A stretch of 51,316 nt of DNA from JAFGJQ01 sp964586145. Lineage in GTDB: Bacteria > Planctomycetota > Phycisphaerae > UBA1845. Where the stretch lies: assembly GCA_964586145.1 (NCBI GenBank), contig CAZPHH010000029.1:1-51316 (forward strand). The letters are read 5' to 3'. Of this stretch, positions 1 through 7,372 are shown piece by piece; position 1 is the first letter of the stretch, and the number at the start of each line of letters is the position of its first letter. Both the position numbers and the translations under genes were made by a program. Below the pieces are notes generated by a model. It did not search any database, was not told the DNA's origin, and worked only from the letters and a program-made list of their open reading frames with translations.

Positions 1-1
1 C

Positions 2-85
2 AAGTCGATGAAATCCGCCCGGTGGATTCGCGAACAGCTGCTTAGCGTGCAGAGCGAGTCCCGACAGGTCGGGATTAACCGCTAG
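2..85 (+). pseudogene. C-terminal end of a GIY-YIG nuclease gene (cut by the window edge)
   Basis: The reading frame entering from the left edge encodes the last 27 residues of a small GIY-YIG protein and stops at TAG 83-85. It is nearly identical to the end of the complete copy at 115-402. Both contain the segment KSMKSARWIREQLLSVQS, and only a few bases differ over the shared 113 bp. The catalytic part, if present, lies outside the window, so it cannot be said whether this copy is intact. Its last codons lie inside a tRNA-Asn 3' fragment, as in the second copy. Confidence 0.7.
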
Positions 86-113
86 GTTGTAGGTTTGAGT
101 CCTACTCGGGGAG
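75..113 (+). other. Degenerate tRNA-Asn 3'-half fragment (copy 1)
   Basis: From the anticodon loop onward the sequence reads as the 3' half of tRNA-Asn: anticodon-stem 3' strand CCGCT, variable loop AGGTT, T-stem GTAGG/CCTAC, acceptor 3' strand TCGGGGA and discriminator G. The T-loop is TTTGAGT, which loses the conserved C56, and there is no CCA. No 5' half is visible. It is a displaced fragment rather than a functional tRNA gene. An intact tRNA-Asn upstream of the window is likely but not seen. Confidence 0.75.
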
Positions 114-114
114 G

Positions 115-402
115 TTGACGTTCCACACGTACGTGCTAGAGAACGCGGAAGGTCGCTTCTACATCGGTCATACGGATGATCTGCAGCAGCGTATTGCCCG
201 GCATAACGCTCCATCGGAGGGCGGCCGGCGATACACCGGTAAGCACGGACCGTGGCACCTGGTCTGGTGTGAGGCCCACGCCACCCGGTCTGACGCGATG
301 GCCCGGGAACGGCAAATCAAGTCGATGAAATCCGCCCGGTGGATTCGCGAACAGCTGCTTAGCGTGCAGAGCAAGTCCCGACAGGTCGAGATTAACCGCT
401 AG
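115..402 (+). CDS. Small stand-alone GIY-YIG nuclease family protein
   Basis: This 95-residue protein has the compact GIY-YIG fold signature: TYVLEN near the N-terminus, then FYIGHTDDLQQRIARHN (YIG, an Arg on the following helix, His-Asn) and a later KHGPWHLVW strand. Stand-alone members of this size (UvrC N-domain or UPF0213-like) are widespread, and most have no known role. I chose TTG 115 because no ATG lies in frame upstream or before the GIY strand. The GGGGAGG just before it belongs to the tRNA acceptor arm and is too close to be an ordinary ribosome site. The last residues (EINR) are encoded by the tRNA-Asn anticodon arm. Nuclease activity is inferred, not shown. Confidence 0.8.
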   Translation: MTFHTYVLENAEGRFYIGHTDDLQQRIARHNAPSEGGRRYTGKHGPWHLVWCEAHATRSDAMARERQIKSMKSARWIREQLLSVQSKSRQVEINR

Positions 403-433
403 GTTGTAGGTTCGAGTCCTACTCGGGGAGCCA
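392..433 (+). other. tRNA-Asn 3'-half fragment with CCA (copy 2)
   Basis: The sequence fits tRNA-Asn from the anticodon loop to CCA: TTAA, stem CCGCT, variable AGGTT, T-arm GTAGG-TTCGAGT-CCTAC, acceptor strand TCGGGGA, discriminator G and CCA. The T-loop is canonical, unlike copy 1. No D-arm or 5' acceptor strand (TCCCCGA) precedes it; the GIY-YIG gene does. It is probably the original 3' end displaced by the insertion, resembling an attachment-site duplication. Confidence 0.8.
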
Positions 434-474
434 AAATCAATCCGACGGAAGTTGCCGTCGGCTGCAGTTAACGG

Positions 475-507
475 AAACGCCCGACCAGCCAACTGGCCGG
501 GCGTTTT
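475..507 (+). terminator. Rho-independent terminator
   Basis: AAACGCCCG pairs with CGGGCGTTT and CCAG with CTGG around a CCAA loop, and the descending strand ends in TTTT. The hairpin lies 40 bases after the tRNA-Asn CCA. It plausibly ends the tRNA transcript, as expected if the array interrupts a tRNA gene. A second small hairpin (CCGACGG/CCGTCGG) lies at 442-461. Confidence 0.8.
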
Positions 508-748
508 CATATCCCGTTGCTGGCAAAGGGGTACGGCGATTTCGCCCAGCGCGGGTCGCGCTCTCGGTTTTGATGAGGCGACACAGGGGCTCGGCGCCGA
601 ACGGGGCTATTTCGGCGTCGTACCGGGGCCAACTCTCAGACCCTCACCACGCCGCGGCTCTCGTGGTTAACTCACGCGTTCGGAACGCGAAGGGATGGGA
701 CCTTGTTCGATACGGGGCAGCATGAGCCGTCCCGCCGATGCTGGTCAT

Positions 749-1477
749 TCAGGTATCGGCGCCGGCTGGCGCAGGCTCCGTCCGCTGCACGAGGCCATCT
801 TCCATCTCGTATAGGGTGTCGAAGACGTCCAGTGAGCGGTGATCGTGCGTGACGACCAGCACGCCGGCGCCGTTGTCGTGGGCGACCTTGCGGAACAGCT
901 CCATGACCTGCCGACCGCGGTGACTGTCGAGGGCGGCGGTCGGTTCGTCTGCGAGGACAACCGCGGGCTCGTTTGCCAATGCCCGGGCTACGGCGACGCG
1001 CTGCTGCTGGCCGCCGGACAGGGTTGTGGGGTAGAAGTCCGCACGATCGGCGACATCCAGATAGTCGAGCAACTCGATCGCCCGCCGGCGGGCGGCGCGG
1101 CGCGGCCAGCCGTCAAGCTCCATCGCGACCTGGACGTTCTCGCACGCCGTGAGAAACGGGATGAGATTCGACTGCTGGAAAACGAAGCCCAACCGCTGCC
1201 GACGAAACGTCCGCAGGTTGGTCAGGGGGTACGGCCCGTCGAGCACCGGCTGGCCGGCGATCGAAAGGCGCCCCTGGGTGGGCGGCGTCACCAAGCCCAC
1301 GACCGTCAGCAGCGTCGTCTTGCCCGCTCCGCTGGGGCCGAGCAACGCGGCCACTTCGCCGCAGGCGATCGTAAGGCTCGCCGCGCGCATGGCGACGACT
1401 TCGGTATTGCCCGAGCCGTAGATCTTCGTCAGTGCGTCCGCTTCGACCGCCGGCGCATCGGGGCGGGGTGATTTCAT
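749..1477 (-). CDS. ABC transporter ATPase, LolD/MacB/DevA type
   Basis: The 242-residue protein carries Walker A GPSGAGKTT (47-55), a Q-loop FVFQQSN near 98-104, signature LSGGQQQR (153-160), Walker B VVLADEPT (173-180) and the switch histidine in VVTHDHRS. The insertion-free build and the LSGGQQQRVAVARAL signature match ATPases that pair with FtsX/MacB-type permeases. It should energise the permease encoded just upstream. The ATG overlaps that gene's stop codon (ATGA), so translation is probably coupled. It is the last gene of the minus-strand export operon. The substrate is unknown. Confidence 0.92.
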   Translation of the reverse strand: MKSPRPDAPAVEADALTKIYGSGNTEVVAMRAASLTIACGEVAALLGPSGAGKTTLLTVVGLVTPPTQGRLSIAGQPVLDGPYPLTNLRTFRRQRLGFVFQQSNLIPFLTACENVQVAMELDGWPRRAARRRAIELLDYLDVADRADFYPTTLSGGQQQRVAVARALANEPAVVLADEPTAALDSHRGRQVMELFRKVAHDNGAGVLVVTHDHRSLDVFDTLYEMEDGLVQRTEPAPAGADT

Positions 1478-2688
1478 CGCGAGAGCACCTCCCCCGGCGA
1501 AACGCGCAGCGCTCGCCAGATGCCGAGCCCGCTGGCGAGGATGGAAATCACTAGCACGACGCCCGCCAGCTTGATCAGATCCTGTTCGACCAGCAGGATG
1601 CGACGTGGGAAGTGCGGAAAGACCTGGCGGCCAAGCACGTACGCCACGCCGAACCCGAGCATGCCCAGCACGATGGCCTGCTGCATGATGAGCCCGAGGA
1701 TCACGCGGTTGGGCGCGCCGATCAGTTTCAGCATGGCGATGTCGTGCAGCTTGTCCAGCGTAAGCGTGTACAGGATCAGGGCCATGACGATCGCCGACAC
1801 AATCGTGAGCAGCGTGCGGAACAGGCCGAGCTGCGCGCCGGAACGCTCGACGGGCCCGCTGAGAATCAGATGCTGCTGTCGAGCATGCGTCATCGCCGTG
1901 ACGTCGCCCCAAGCGGAGATCAACTCACAAATCGCGTCGGCATCTGCCCCCGCTTCGAGTTGAGCAATCACCGCGCTCACATTGGGCGGCCCAAGTGCCG
2001 GAATGTTCGCCGCAGGGCCTGCGGCGCGCTCCAGCAGTTGCGGCTGGGCGCGGCCAAAATCCTGTTGCTCGCCCCGTGAGCGTCGCGCGGCGCGTTCCAG
2101 ACGAAACGCCTCGCCCGGCTGATCGAACTGGATGGCCTGCGCATCATTCACCGTGACAAAGACGGCTGCATCGCCCCCCCAACTTGTCATGCCGCGCGTC
2201 AGGCCAACGATCGTGTATTTGTCCTTGCCCAGTTCGAGTTTCGTGCCGAGCTTCAGGCCCAGCTTGCGGTCCGCAATCATCTCGTAGTGGTTCTGTGCCA
2301 GCGGGCGGCCCGCGACGATCGGGAGCCGTTCGCCTTTGTCGGTCGGCCAGCTCAAGCCCACCACGACCATGCGCAGCAACTGACCCTCATGCTCGCGCTG
2401 GATTGTGTGAGTGACGAACTCCCGCGCCCCCGTCACCCCGGGCATGGCGGCCACGCGGTCGACCAGATTCCGCGGCACGCGCGAAAGTTCGGCGAAGGGG
2501 CCGCGCGTGTCGCGCTGCACGACCCAAATATCAGCGCCCACCTGGTCGATCAAGAGCGTGCCTTCATCGAGCAGCCCACGGTAGATGCCGCCCATGCCCA
2601 TGACGACCATGAGCAGCACGCCCAGCCCAAAGGCCGTCAGGGCGAAGCGGCCGGCATGATGACGGACGTCACGCAGCGCGAGGTTCAT
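1474..2688 (-). CDS. ABC transporter permease, FtsX/MacB (DevC-like) fold
   Basis: The 404-residue membrane protein has one N-terminal membrane segment (about 12-33), a large extracytoplasmic domain, and three C-terminal segments (about 290-312, 330-355 and 373-393). It ends in WRALRVSPGEVLSR, typical of FtsX-fold permeases. The order HlyD-type adaptor, permease, ATPase matches DevBCA/MacAB-style exporters. Such machines transduce force to a periplasmic adaptor and do not move substrate through the membrane domain. The stretch around 195-240 is low-complexity and Arg/Gln/Ala-rich, so its alignment to the family is uncertain. It overlaps both neighbours by 4 bases. Confidence 0.88.
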   Translation of the reverse strand: MNLALRDVRHHAGRFALTAFGLGVLLMVVMGMGGIYRGLLDEGTLLIDQVGADIWVVQRDTRGPFAELSRVPRNLVDRVAAMPGVTGAREFVTHTIQREHEGQLLRMVVVGLSWPTDKGERLPIVAGRPLAQNHYEMIADRKLGLKLGTKLELGKDKYTIVGLTRGMTSWGGDAAVFVTVNDAQAIQFDQPGEAFRLERAARRSRGEQQDFGRAQPQLLERAAGPAANIPALGPPNVSAVIAQLEAGADADAICELISAWGDVTAMTHARQQHLILSGPVERSGAQLGLFRTLLTIVSAIVMALILYTLTLDKLHDIAMLKLIGAPNRVILGLIMQQAIVLGMLGFGVAYVLGRQVFPHFPRRILLVEQDLIKLAGVVLVISILASGLGIWRALRVSPGEVLSR

Positions 2689-3881
2689 CGGATCGTCACC
2701 CGTTTTCCGGGAGCGAGCGGCGTCGCCTTCGCGCCGGCAACGAAAATAATCGCGTCACCGGCTGCGAGACCGTCGACAACCTCAACGACTTCGTGGCCGC
2801 GCAACCCGAGCGTGATGGCACGCCACTGGGCCTTGCCGCCAGACGCGACCCAGGCTCCCGGCTGACCATCGCGGCGGCTGACCAGGTGGGCCGGCAAGAG
2901 CGTGACATCCTGCTTGCGTGCCACCTCGATGTACGCTTCGGCGCGCTGCCCAACTGCCCAGTTGGCGGGCAGCTCGCGCACCCACACGTCCACCAGGAAC
3001 TCGCGAGTCTCGCGATCCGCCTCACGTCCCAGGCGTGCGACCTCGCCGACGTAGGACTGGTTCGGCTGTGCGCGGAAGACCACCCGCGCCGGCTGTCCGG
3101 GCCTCAGCCGATCCATCTCGGTCTCGTCTACCCAGGCGCTGATCCACAATTCGTCCGTTGCGATCAACGTCAGAACCAAGCTACCCGGCATCACAATGCT
3201 GCCGGGGTCGCGGTCTCTCCGCACGATCAGGCCGTCGAAGGGGGCCGTGACGACAGTATCCCCCAGCCGGGCGACGTGGTACTCCAGCGTCTTCTCGGCG
3301 GCGATCACCTGCTTCTCAGTCTCGATCAGCGCCGCCTCGGCCCGGCTGAGATCAGCCTCGGCCACGCGCAGGGCTTCCGTGGCCTTGTCCAGTTCGAAGC
3401 TGGATGCGCTGCTTCGCGCAACGAGATCCTCCACGCGGCGATAGTCGATCCGGGCTTGGGCGAGTACGGCCTCGGATCGCTGCCGGTCGGCGATTTGACG
3501 ATCGACGCCGGCCCGCGCCGCGGCCAGGTTGCTTTCGGAGACCTCGACCTGTCGGCGTAGGTCTTCATCATCGAGCCGGAGAAGCTCCTGCCCCGCGTCT
3601 ACGCGATCGCCCTGATCGACGAGCACGCTGGTGATGAGCCCGGAAATCTTGGGGCTGATGACCGCCTGGCGCCGCGCCTCCAACGTGCCGGTGCCCATGA
3701 CCTCGGCGACAATCTCGCCACGAGCGACGACGTGCTCCCGAACCGGGGTCGGCTTGAAGAACAGCCAATACCCGACGCCCGCGGCGGCTCCGAGAACGAC
3801 GAGAAGCTGTGCCCAGCGCCACAGTCGGCGACGCCAGGTTGATCGGCGATAGCGTGCGGGTGATTGGTCTTGGTAATTCAT
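2685..3881 (-). CDS. HlyD/MacA-type membrane fusion (adaptor) protein
   Basis: This 398-residue protein starts with a basic N-terminus and one membrane anchor (about 24-42). A lipoyl-like half motif follows (ISPKISGLITSVLVDQGDRV), then a helical hairpin rich in Ala, Glu, Arg and Gln (about 105-205), and a second lipoyl half with VTAPFDGLIVRRDRDPGSIV. Beta-barrel and membrane-proximal domains complete the standard adaptor layout. It probably links the inner-membrane ABC machinery to an outer-membrane channel that is not encoded here. Its stop overlaps the permease start, and the ABC-2 permease lies 54 bases upstream, so it might serve either exporter. Confidence 0.9.
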   Translation of the reverse strand: MNYQDQSPARYRRSTWRRRLWRWAQLLVVLGAAAGVGYWLFFKPTPVREHVVARGEIVAEVMGTGTLEARRQAVISPKISGLITSVLVDQGDRVDAGQELLRLDDEDLRRQVEVSESNLAAARAGVDRQIADRQRSEAVLAQARIDYRRVEDLVARSSASSFELDKATEALRVAEADLSRAEAALIETEKQVIAAEKTLEYHVARLGDTVVTAPFDGLIVRRDRDPGSIVMPGSLVLTLIATDELWISAWVDETEMDRLRPGQPARVVFRAQPNQSYVGEVARLGREADRETREFLVDVWVRELPANWAVGQRAEAYIEVARKQDVTLLPAHLVSRRDGQPGAWVASGGKAQWRAITLGLRGHEVVEVVDGLAAGDAIIFVAGAKATPLAPGKRVTIR

Positions 3882-3935
3882 AGCAGGTTGATACCATAGT
3901 ACGCCGTGCGGTTGAGCCTTGCACCGCCTGGCAGA

Positions 3936-4673
3936 TTATAGGATCCACTTCTTCTTGATATTCCGCAAGCTGACGGCGAACAGAACTACGCAGAACGCCG
4001 CCAGCAGGGCAAAATTCAGGGGCAGCGGCATCGTGGTGGCGTGGCGGACCGCGCCGTGCAGGGCATCGGCGCCGTAGGTCAACGGCAGAACGTAGGACAG
4101 CGGCCGCAGCCAGATCGGCAACTGCTCGATCGGAAAGAACAGCCCGCACAGAAACAGCATCGGAAAGCGGAAGAAATTCGAGAACGTCTGGGCCTCAAAC
4201 ACCTCGCTGACCGAAACGGCGATGAACAGGCCCAGGAACGTCGAGCTGATTGCGATCAGCACCACCGCGGGGATCAAGGTCCACCAGTCGACGCCAGACA
4301 AGTCGACTAGGAAGGCCGCCAGGACGATGGGCACGAACGCATTGACCACGCCGAAGAGGATCGCCCCGGCGGTCTTGGCCAGCATCAGCAATTCCAGCGG
4401 GATCGGCGCGAGCAGCAGCCGCTCGAACGAGCGACCCTTCTTCTCGAATGTCACAGTGACCGCCAGCAGGCTCGTCGTGCCGAACAGGACCGACACCGCA
4501 ATCACACCCGGCAGCAGCCCGGCGACACTGTCCAGGCCCGAGCCGGAACGAATGAAGAACATCCCCGTCCACGCCAGCGGAAAAATCAGCCCCCAACTGA
4601 CGTTCGGCGGCTTGAGGTAGTACGACCGCACGTCCTTGGCGAGGATGTTCCAGAATGCGATCCAGGCGTTCAT
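3936..4673 (-). CDS. ABC-2 type transporter permease
   Basis: The 245-residue protein has about six hydrophobic segments and the ABC-2 features: an N-terminal amphipathic stretch (AFWNILAKDVRSYY), a segment ending FEKKGRSFERLLLAPIPLELL, and a late LFFPIEQLPIWLRPLSYVLPLTYGADALH motif. The last is typical of the ABC2_membrane family used by NatB- and DrrB-like exporters. It overlaps the upstream ATPase gene by 4 bases, which makes the pairing firm. Possible substrates include drugs, lipids, polysaccharides or ions, and the sequence does not decide among them. Confidence 0.9.
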   Translation of the reverse strand: MNAWIAFWNILAKDVRSYYLKPPNVSWGLIFPLAWTGMFFIRSGSGLDSVAGLLPGVIAVSVLFGTTSLLAVTVTFEKKGRSFERLLLAPIPLELLMLAKTAGAILFGVVNAFVPIVLAAFLVDLSGVDWWTLIPAVVLIAISSTFLGLFIAVSVSEVFEAQTFSNFFRFPMLFLCGLFFPIEQLPIWLRPLSYVLPLTYGADALHGAVRHATTMPLPLNFALLAAFCVVLFAVSLRNIKKKWIL

Positions 4674-5692
4674 GCACCGCCCCCGATCTTCGCCTTTTCC
4701 AGCTTCATCGCGGCCGGCTCGATGCCCGTGATGCGGACGAAAACCTCTTCCAGCGAGGGGCGGATCTTCCGGGCCTCCGCCACTTCCGCTCCGCGATCCT
4801 CAAGCAGCCGGACCAGCGGACCGACCCGCACTGGCGCCGGCGACTCGACGCGGATGGCCGTGTCCGCGATGGCACGGCACTGAAGGTGCGGGAACGCGCC
4901 GGTGATCGCAGCGCACAGATCGGCGGCGTTCACCGTCACTGCGGCCGACTTCCCGCCCGTCGGAACCGGGTCGGAAACAGAGAACTGCACGACGTGGCGT
5001 CCGTCTGTCTCGTGCATCAGCGCATCCACTGTGTCGATGCGGACGATTCGGCCTTTCACGATGAAAGCAATGCGTTGGCAGAGCCGTTCGGCCTCCTCGA
5101 TGTAGTGCGTGGTCAGGAAGACCGTCGTTCCGCCGGCGTTCAAGTCCGCGATCCGTTGGCGGATCTGCCGCGCGCTGGCCACGTCGATGCCGGTCGTTGG
5201 CTCATCCAGGAACAGGATAGGCGGCCCGTGGATGATGCCCGCCGCGATCGTCAGCTTGCGTTTCATCCCCTTGGAGTAGCCGGCGAATTTGCGCCCGGCC
5301 GCATCGGCCAGACCGAACTGGTCGAGCAGTTCGCGGGCTCGGGCTTCGCGGTCGCGTTTGCGGAAGCCGTACAGCGATCCGCAGAAACACAGGTTTTCAA
5401 AGCCCGACAGCTCGGGATACAGGTTGCTCTCGTCAGGCACGACGCCGATCATGTGCTGCGCGCCGCGGGGGTTCTGGGTGCAGTCGATCCCGGCGATGTT
5501 GATCGCCCCCGTGTCCGGCCGGGCCAGGCCGGTGAGCATGTTGATGGTCGTGGTCTTGCCGGCGCCGTTGGGACCGAGAAAGCCGAACAACTCGCCACGG
5601 TGAACCGTGAAGGCTACGGAATCCACGGCCACAACATCGCCGAACCGCTTGGCGACGCCGTCCACTTCGATAAGGGTCTCGTGATTTCGCAT
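4670..5692 (-). CDS. ABC-2 type transporter ATPase (NatA/CcmA/DrrA-like)
   Basis: The 340-residue ATPase has Walker A GPNGAGKTT (40-48), signature YSKGMKRKL, Walker B ILFLDEPTTGID and the switch His in FLTTHYIEEAERLC. The C-terminal extension of about 100 residues contains RPSLEEVFVRITG, characteristic of ABC-2 exporters of the DrrA/NatA type. It partners the permease that overlaps its 3' end. The start at 5692 is 24 bases after the end of the interrupted winged-helix frame, so the whole operon is tightly packed. Confidence 0.93.
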   Translation of the reverse strand: MRNHETLIEVDGVAKRFGDVVAVDSVAFTVHRGELFGFLGPNGAGKTTTINMLTGLARPDTGAINIAGIDCTQNPRGAQHMIGVVPDESNLYPELSGFENLCFCGSLYGFRKRDREARARELLDQFGLADAAGRKFAGYSKGMKRKLTIAAGIIHGPPILFLDEPTTGIDVASARQIRQRIADLNAGGTTVFLTTHYIEEAERLCQRIAFIVKGRIVRIDTVDALMHETDGRHVVQFSVSDPVPTGGKSAAVTVNAADLCAAITGAFPHLQCRAIADTAIRVESPAPVRVGPLVRLLEDRGAEVAEARKIRPSLEEVFVRITGIEPAAMKLEKAKIGGGA

Positions 5693-5716
5693 CGCTGGGC
5701 TTTCGCATTCCCATTT

Positions 5717-6070
5717 CTAAGCCGGGCTCAACAGGTAGGTCTGCTGCTCGGACGACCAGGCGCGTTGCACGAGGCCTTGTGCCTCCAGGCTTTCCGCGGC
5801 ACGTGCGACATCTTCGACCTCTGCGGAAGTGAGATCACTGACCTAAGACTGCGCCAGCGGCCGCCCCGTCTGCGGTAGCATCGCCAGGATCTCCGCCGCC
5901 ACCGGATCGAGTTGCCGCCGCTCGCTGCGGGAGAGGCCGTCGCTCTGCCGGACGCGGAAGTGTGCGAAGACCGCGACGGCCAACACGACCAGCCCGATAC
6001 CGCCCAGGATTAGCCAGCCGACTACACTCACACCTCCCGCAGGCCCATGATGGTTCATCGCGAGGAACAT
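5717..6070 (-). pseudogene. Membrane-anchored winged-helix protein interrupted by an in-frame amber codon
   Basis: A good ribosome site (AGGAGA, eight bases before ATG 6070) opens a 75-residue frame with one membrane helix (about residues 12-36) and a polar tail, ending at TAG 5843-5845. The same frame continues past the amber codon for 41 more residues to TAG 5717-5719, reading VSDLTSAEVEDVARAAESL and then LVQRAWSSEQQTYLLSPA. The parts on either side (ILAMLPQTGRPLAQS and the continuation) together look like one winged-helix domain. I infer a 117-codon gene with one sense-to-amber change, perhaps from CAG. It may be a pseudogene, a readthrough gene or a sequencing error. If the stop is real, the product is the 5843-6070 part only. 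Confidence 0.65.
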
Positions 6071-6166
6071 GGTGTTTCTCCTGCGTCCATCGTGCGGTCC
6101 AAATCGCGGTGGTCGTGCTTGGAGGGTGCCTGGGAGCCCAAGCAACGCCACGCTAGCATCCGCTGT

Positions 6167-6526
6167 TCAGGTTCGTACGTCCCGGGACGCCTTCGCGCGC
6201 CGCCGCTTGCCCGTACATTTCGTGCCTGCCCCCTGACAGGGTCCTTGCTTCACATCCAGCAGCTTCTCCATTTCCTGCCGCCACGCCGCCAGTGCATCTT
6301 CGTTCAGGCGATAGTGCACGAAGTAGCCGCGCTTCTCGCTCACGACGATTCCGGCGTCGCGCAACACGCGCAGATGCTGCGACACCGCCCCCTGCGTGAC
6401 GTCCAGTTGTCCGGCCAGCGCGTTGACGCACAGCGCCCGGCCGCGGAGCAACGCAACAATGCGCAGCCGCGTCGGCGCGGCCAGCGCCTGCGCGAACCTT
6501 GCCAGTCTGCCGGTCGGGTCCATCAT
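6167..6526 (-). CDS. ArsR/SmtB-family transcriptional repressor
   Basis: This 119-residue protein has the ArsR winged helix: LAAPTRLRIVALL, then VNALAGQLDVTQGAVSQHLR as the helix-turn-helix, and a wing with EKRGYFVHYRL. A Cys lies in ALCVNAL, at the position where ArsR proteins often bind thiophilic metals. The basic C-terminal tail carries two more Cys (GPCQGAGTKC). Metal or metalloid sensing is possible but not shown. Start ATG 6526 (or 6523) matches the family length; the frame is open further upstream but lacks family features. As the first gene of the exporter operon, it probably represses the whole operon. Confidence 0.85.
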   Translation of the reverse strand: MMDPTGRLARFAQALAAPTRLRIVALLRGRALCVNALAGQLDVTQGAVSQHLRVLRDAGIVVSEKRGYFVHYRLNEDALAAWRQEMEKLLDVKQGPCQGAGTKCTGKRRRAKASRDVRT

Positions 6527-6550
6527 ATCAGTAACCGCTAAAATACTAAT
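6527..6550. promoter_or_regulatory. Candidate ArsR operator (inverted repeat)
   Basis: ATCAGTA at 6527-6533 and TACTAAT at 6544-6550 form an imperfect inverted repeat (6 of 7 bases) with a 10-base spacer, directly before the arsR-like start codon. It is an AT-rich patch in GC-rich surroundings, and the position suits autorepression. It was identified by symmetry only. Confidence 0.4.
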
Positions 6551-7372
6551 CAGCCGGCTCCGGCCTCGCAATGGAGCGGGAAGACTGCTTGCGGAGGCCG
6601 GACGCCCGCGACAGTTTCGATACTCACGCAGATGTAGCGGGTGAACTCCCTGGGCAATCAGGGGACGGCGCCCGCATGCCGACGACAGGGAAGTCACCAC
6701 GCGCCAGCGACGTCGCGCCCGAGGGGCGCCGTGGCGAGATCATCGCGATTGTCGCTGCTGCTCTGGCACGCCTGATCCACACCGACAGGGCGCCGGCGAT
6801 CCCATGCCCCGACACGCCAGCGAACATCCCGCCGTAAGTTCCTCTGAGTCCGCCGAAATCGGCCTTGAGTCGGGCTAAACGGGACATCTCTCATATTGCG
6901 GTTTTCGTTTGCACGTGTAAGGGGAGGGTTGTCGAAGGAAGAGGAAGAGGGACGGCCCCCCCGTGCCGCCTGAAGCCAGCCGCAACCGCGCGCGGATTCG
7001 CCGCCGGGTCGGCGGGTCGATGCCCAGCGTCGAGGTGCAGGATTCCGCCGCAGTCGGGATTCGAGTGCTACTTGGGGAGGGCAGGCCGGCATCACGCACG
7101 ATGCCAACCCGCTTCCGGCGGTCAGCCGATCGGGATCCCCGTCGCCCATAACTCGTTGTCGCAGATGGAGATGGGAGATGCCGCCGCCCTCGGCAGCCCA
7201 GCCAGAGCTTCCCGCCTGTTCACGGCGGCAGGCCGGGCAGGGCCGAGTTCGGGCCAGGCGCTCGAACGCGCACCGCCGAGAGCGGGTGGCGGTGGGCAAC
7301 GTCGGCCGGAAAGCGCCGGGCGCCGGCGTTCGCGGAGTTGCAGCGATTCCGTTGGATGGCGAAACTCTTGGC
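6551..7372. other. 822-base interval without a convincing gene
   Basis: No frame here has recognisable family features or a consistent start. A minus-strand frame at 6624-6887 (beginning MSRLARLKADFGGLRG) has a weak GAGAG site but is otherwise unconvincing. Bases 7057-7080 resemble the tRNA-Asn T-loop and acceptor end without a paired T-stem (see findings). The promoter of the zeta-toxin-like gene probably lies in its last part, but I cannot point to clear hexamers. Confidence 0.5.

Larger units (their letters stand above)
1..430 (+). repeat. 317-bp tandem duplication of [GIY-YIG gene + tRNA-Asn 3' half]
   Basis: Bases 1-113 recur at 318-430 with three mismatches that I can count, giving a period of 317 bp. 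The unit is a GIY-YIG coding sequence followed by the tRNA-Asn 3' half, and each gene's stop codon lies within the tRNA variable region. The next unit begins directly after the tRNA discriminator base. This looks like repeated insertion at a tRNA 3' end or unequal crossing-over. The array may continue to the left of the window. Confidence 0.85.

Noticed and set aside
115..433. Group I intron with a GIY-YIG homing endonuclease inside the tRNA-Asn anticodon loop
   Set aside because: The 3' tRNA part does begin near the anticodon loop, but the unit is only 317 bp, almost all coding, and shows no room for a group I core. The upstream side abuts a tRNA acceptor end, not a 5' half.
452..740. Possible coding frame downstream of the tRNA-like array
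   Set aside because: The frame at 452-670 runs through the terminator hairpin and has no ribosome site or domain. The stretch 510-748 shows nothing else.
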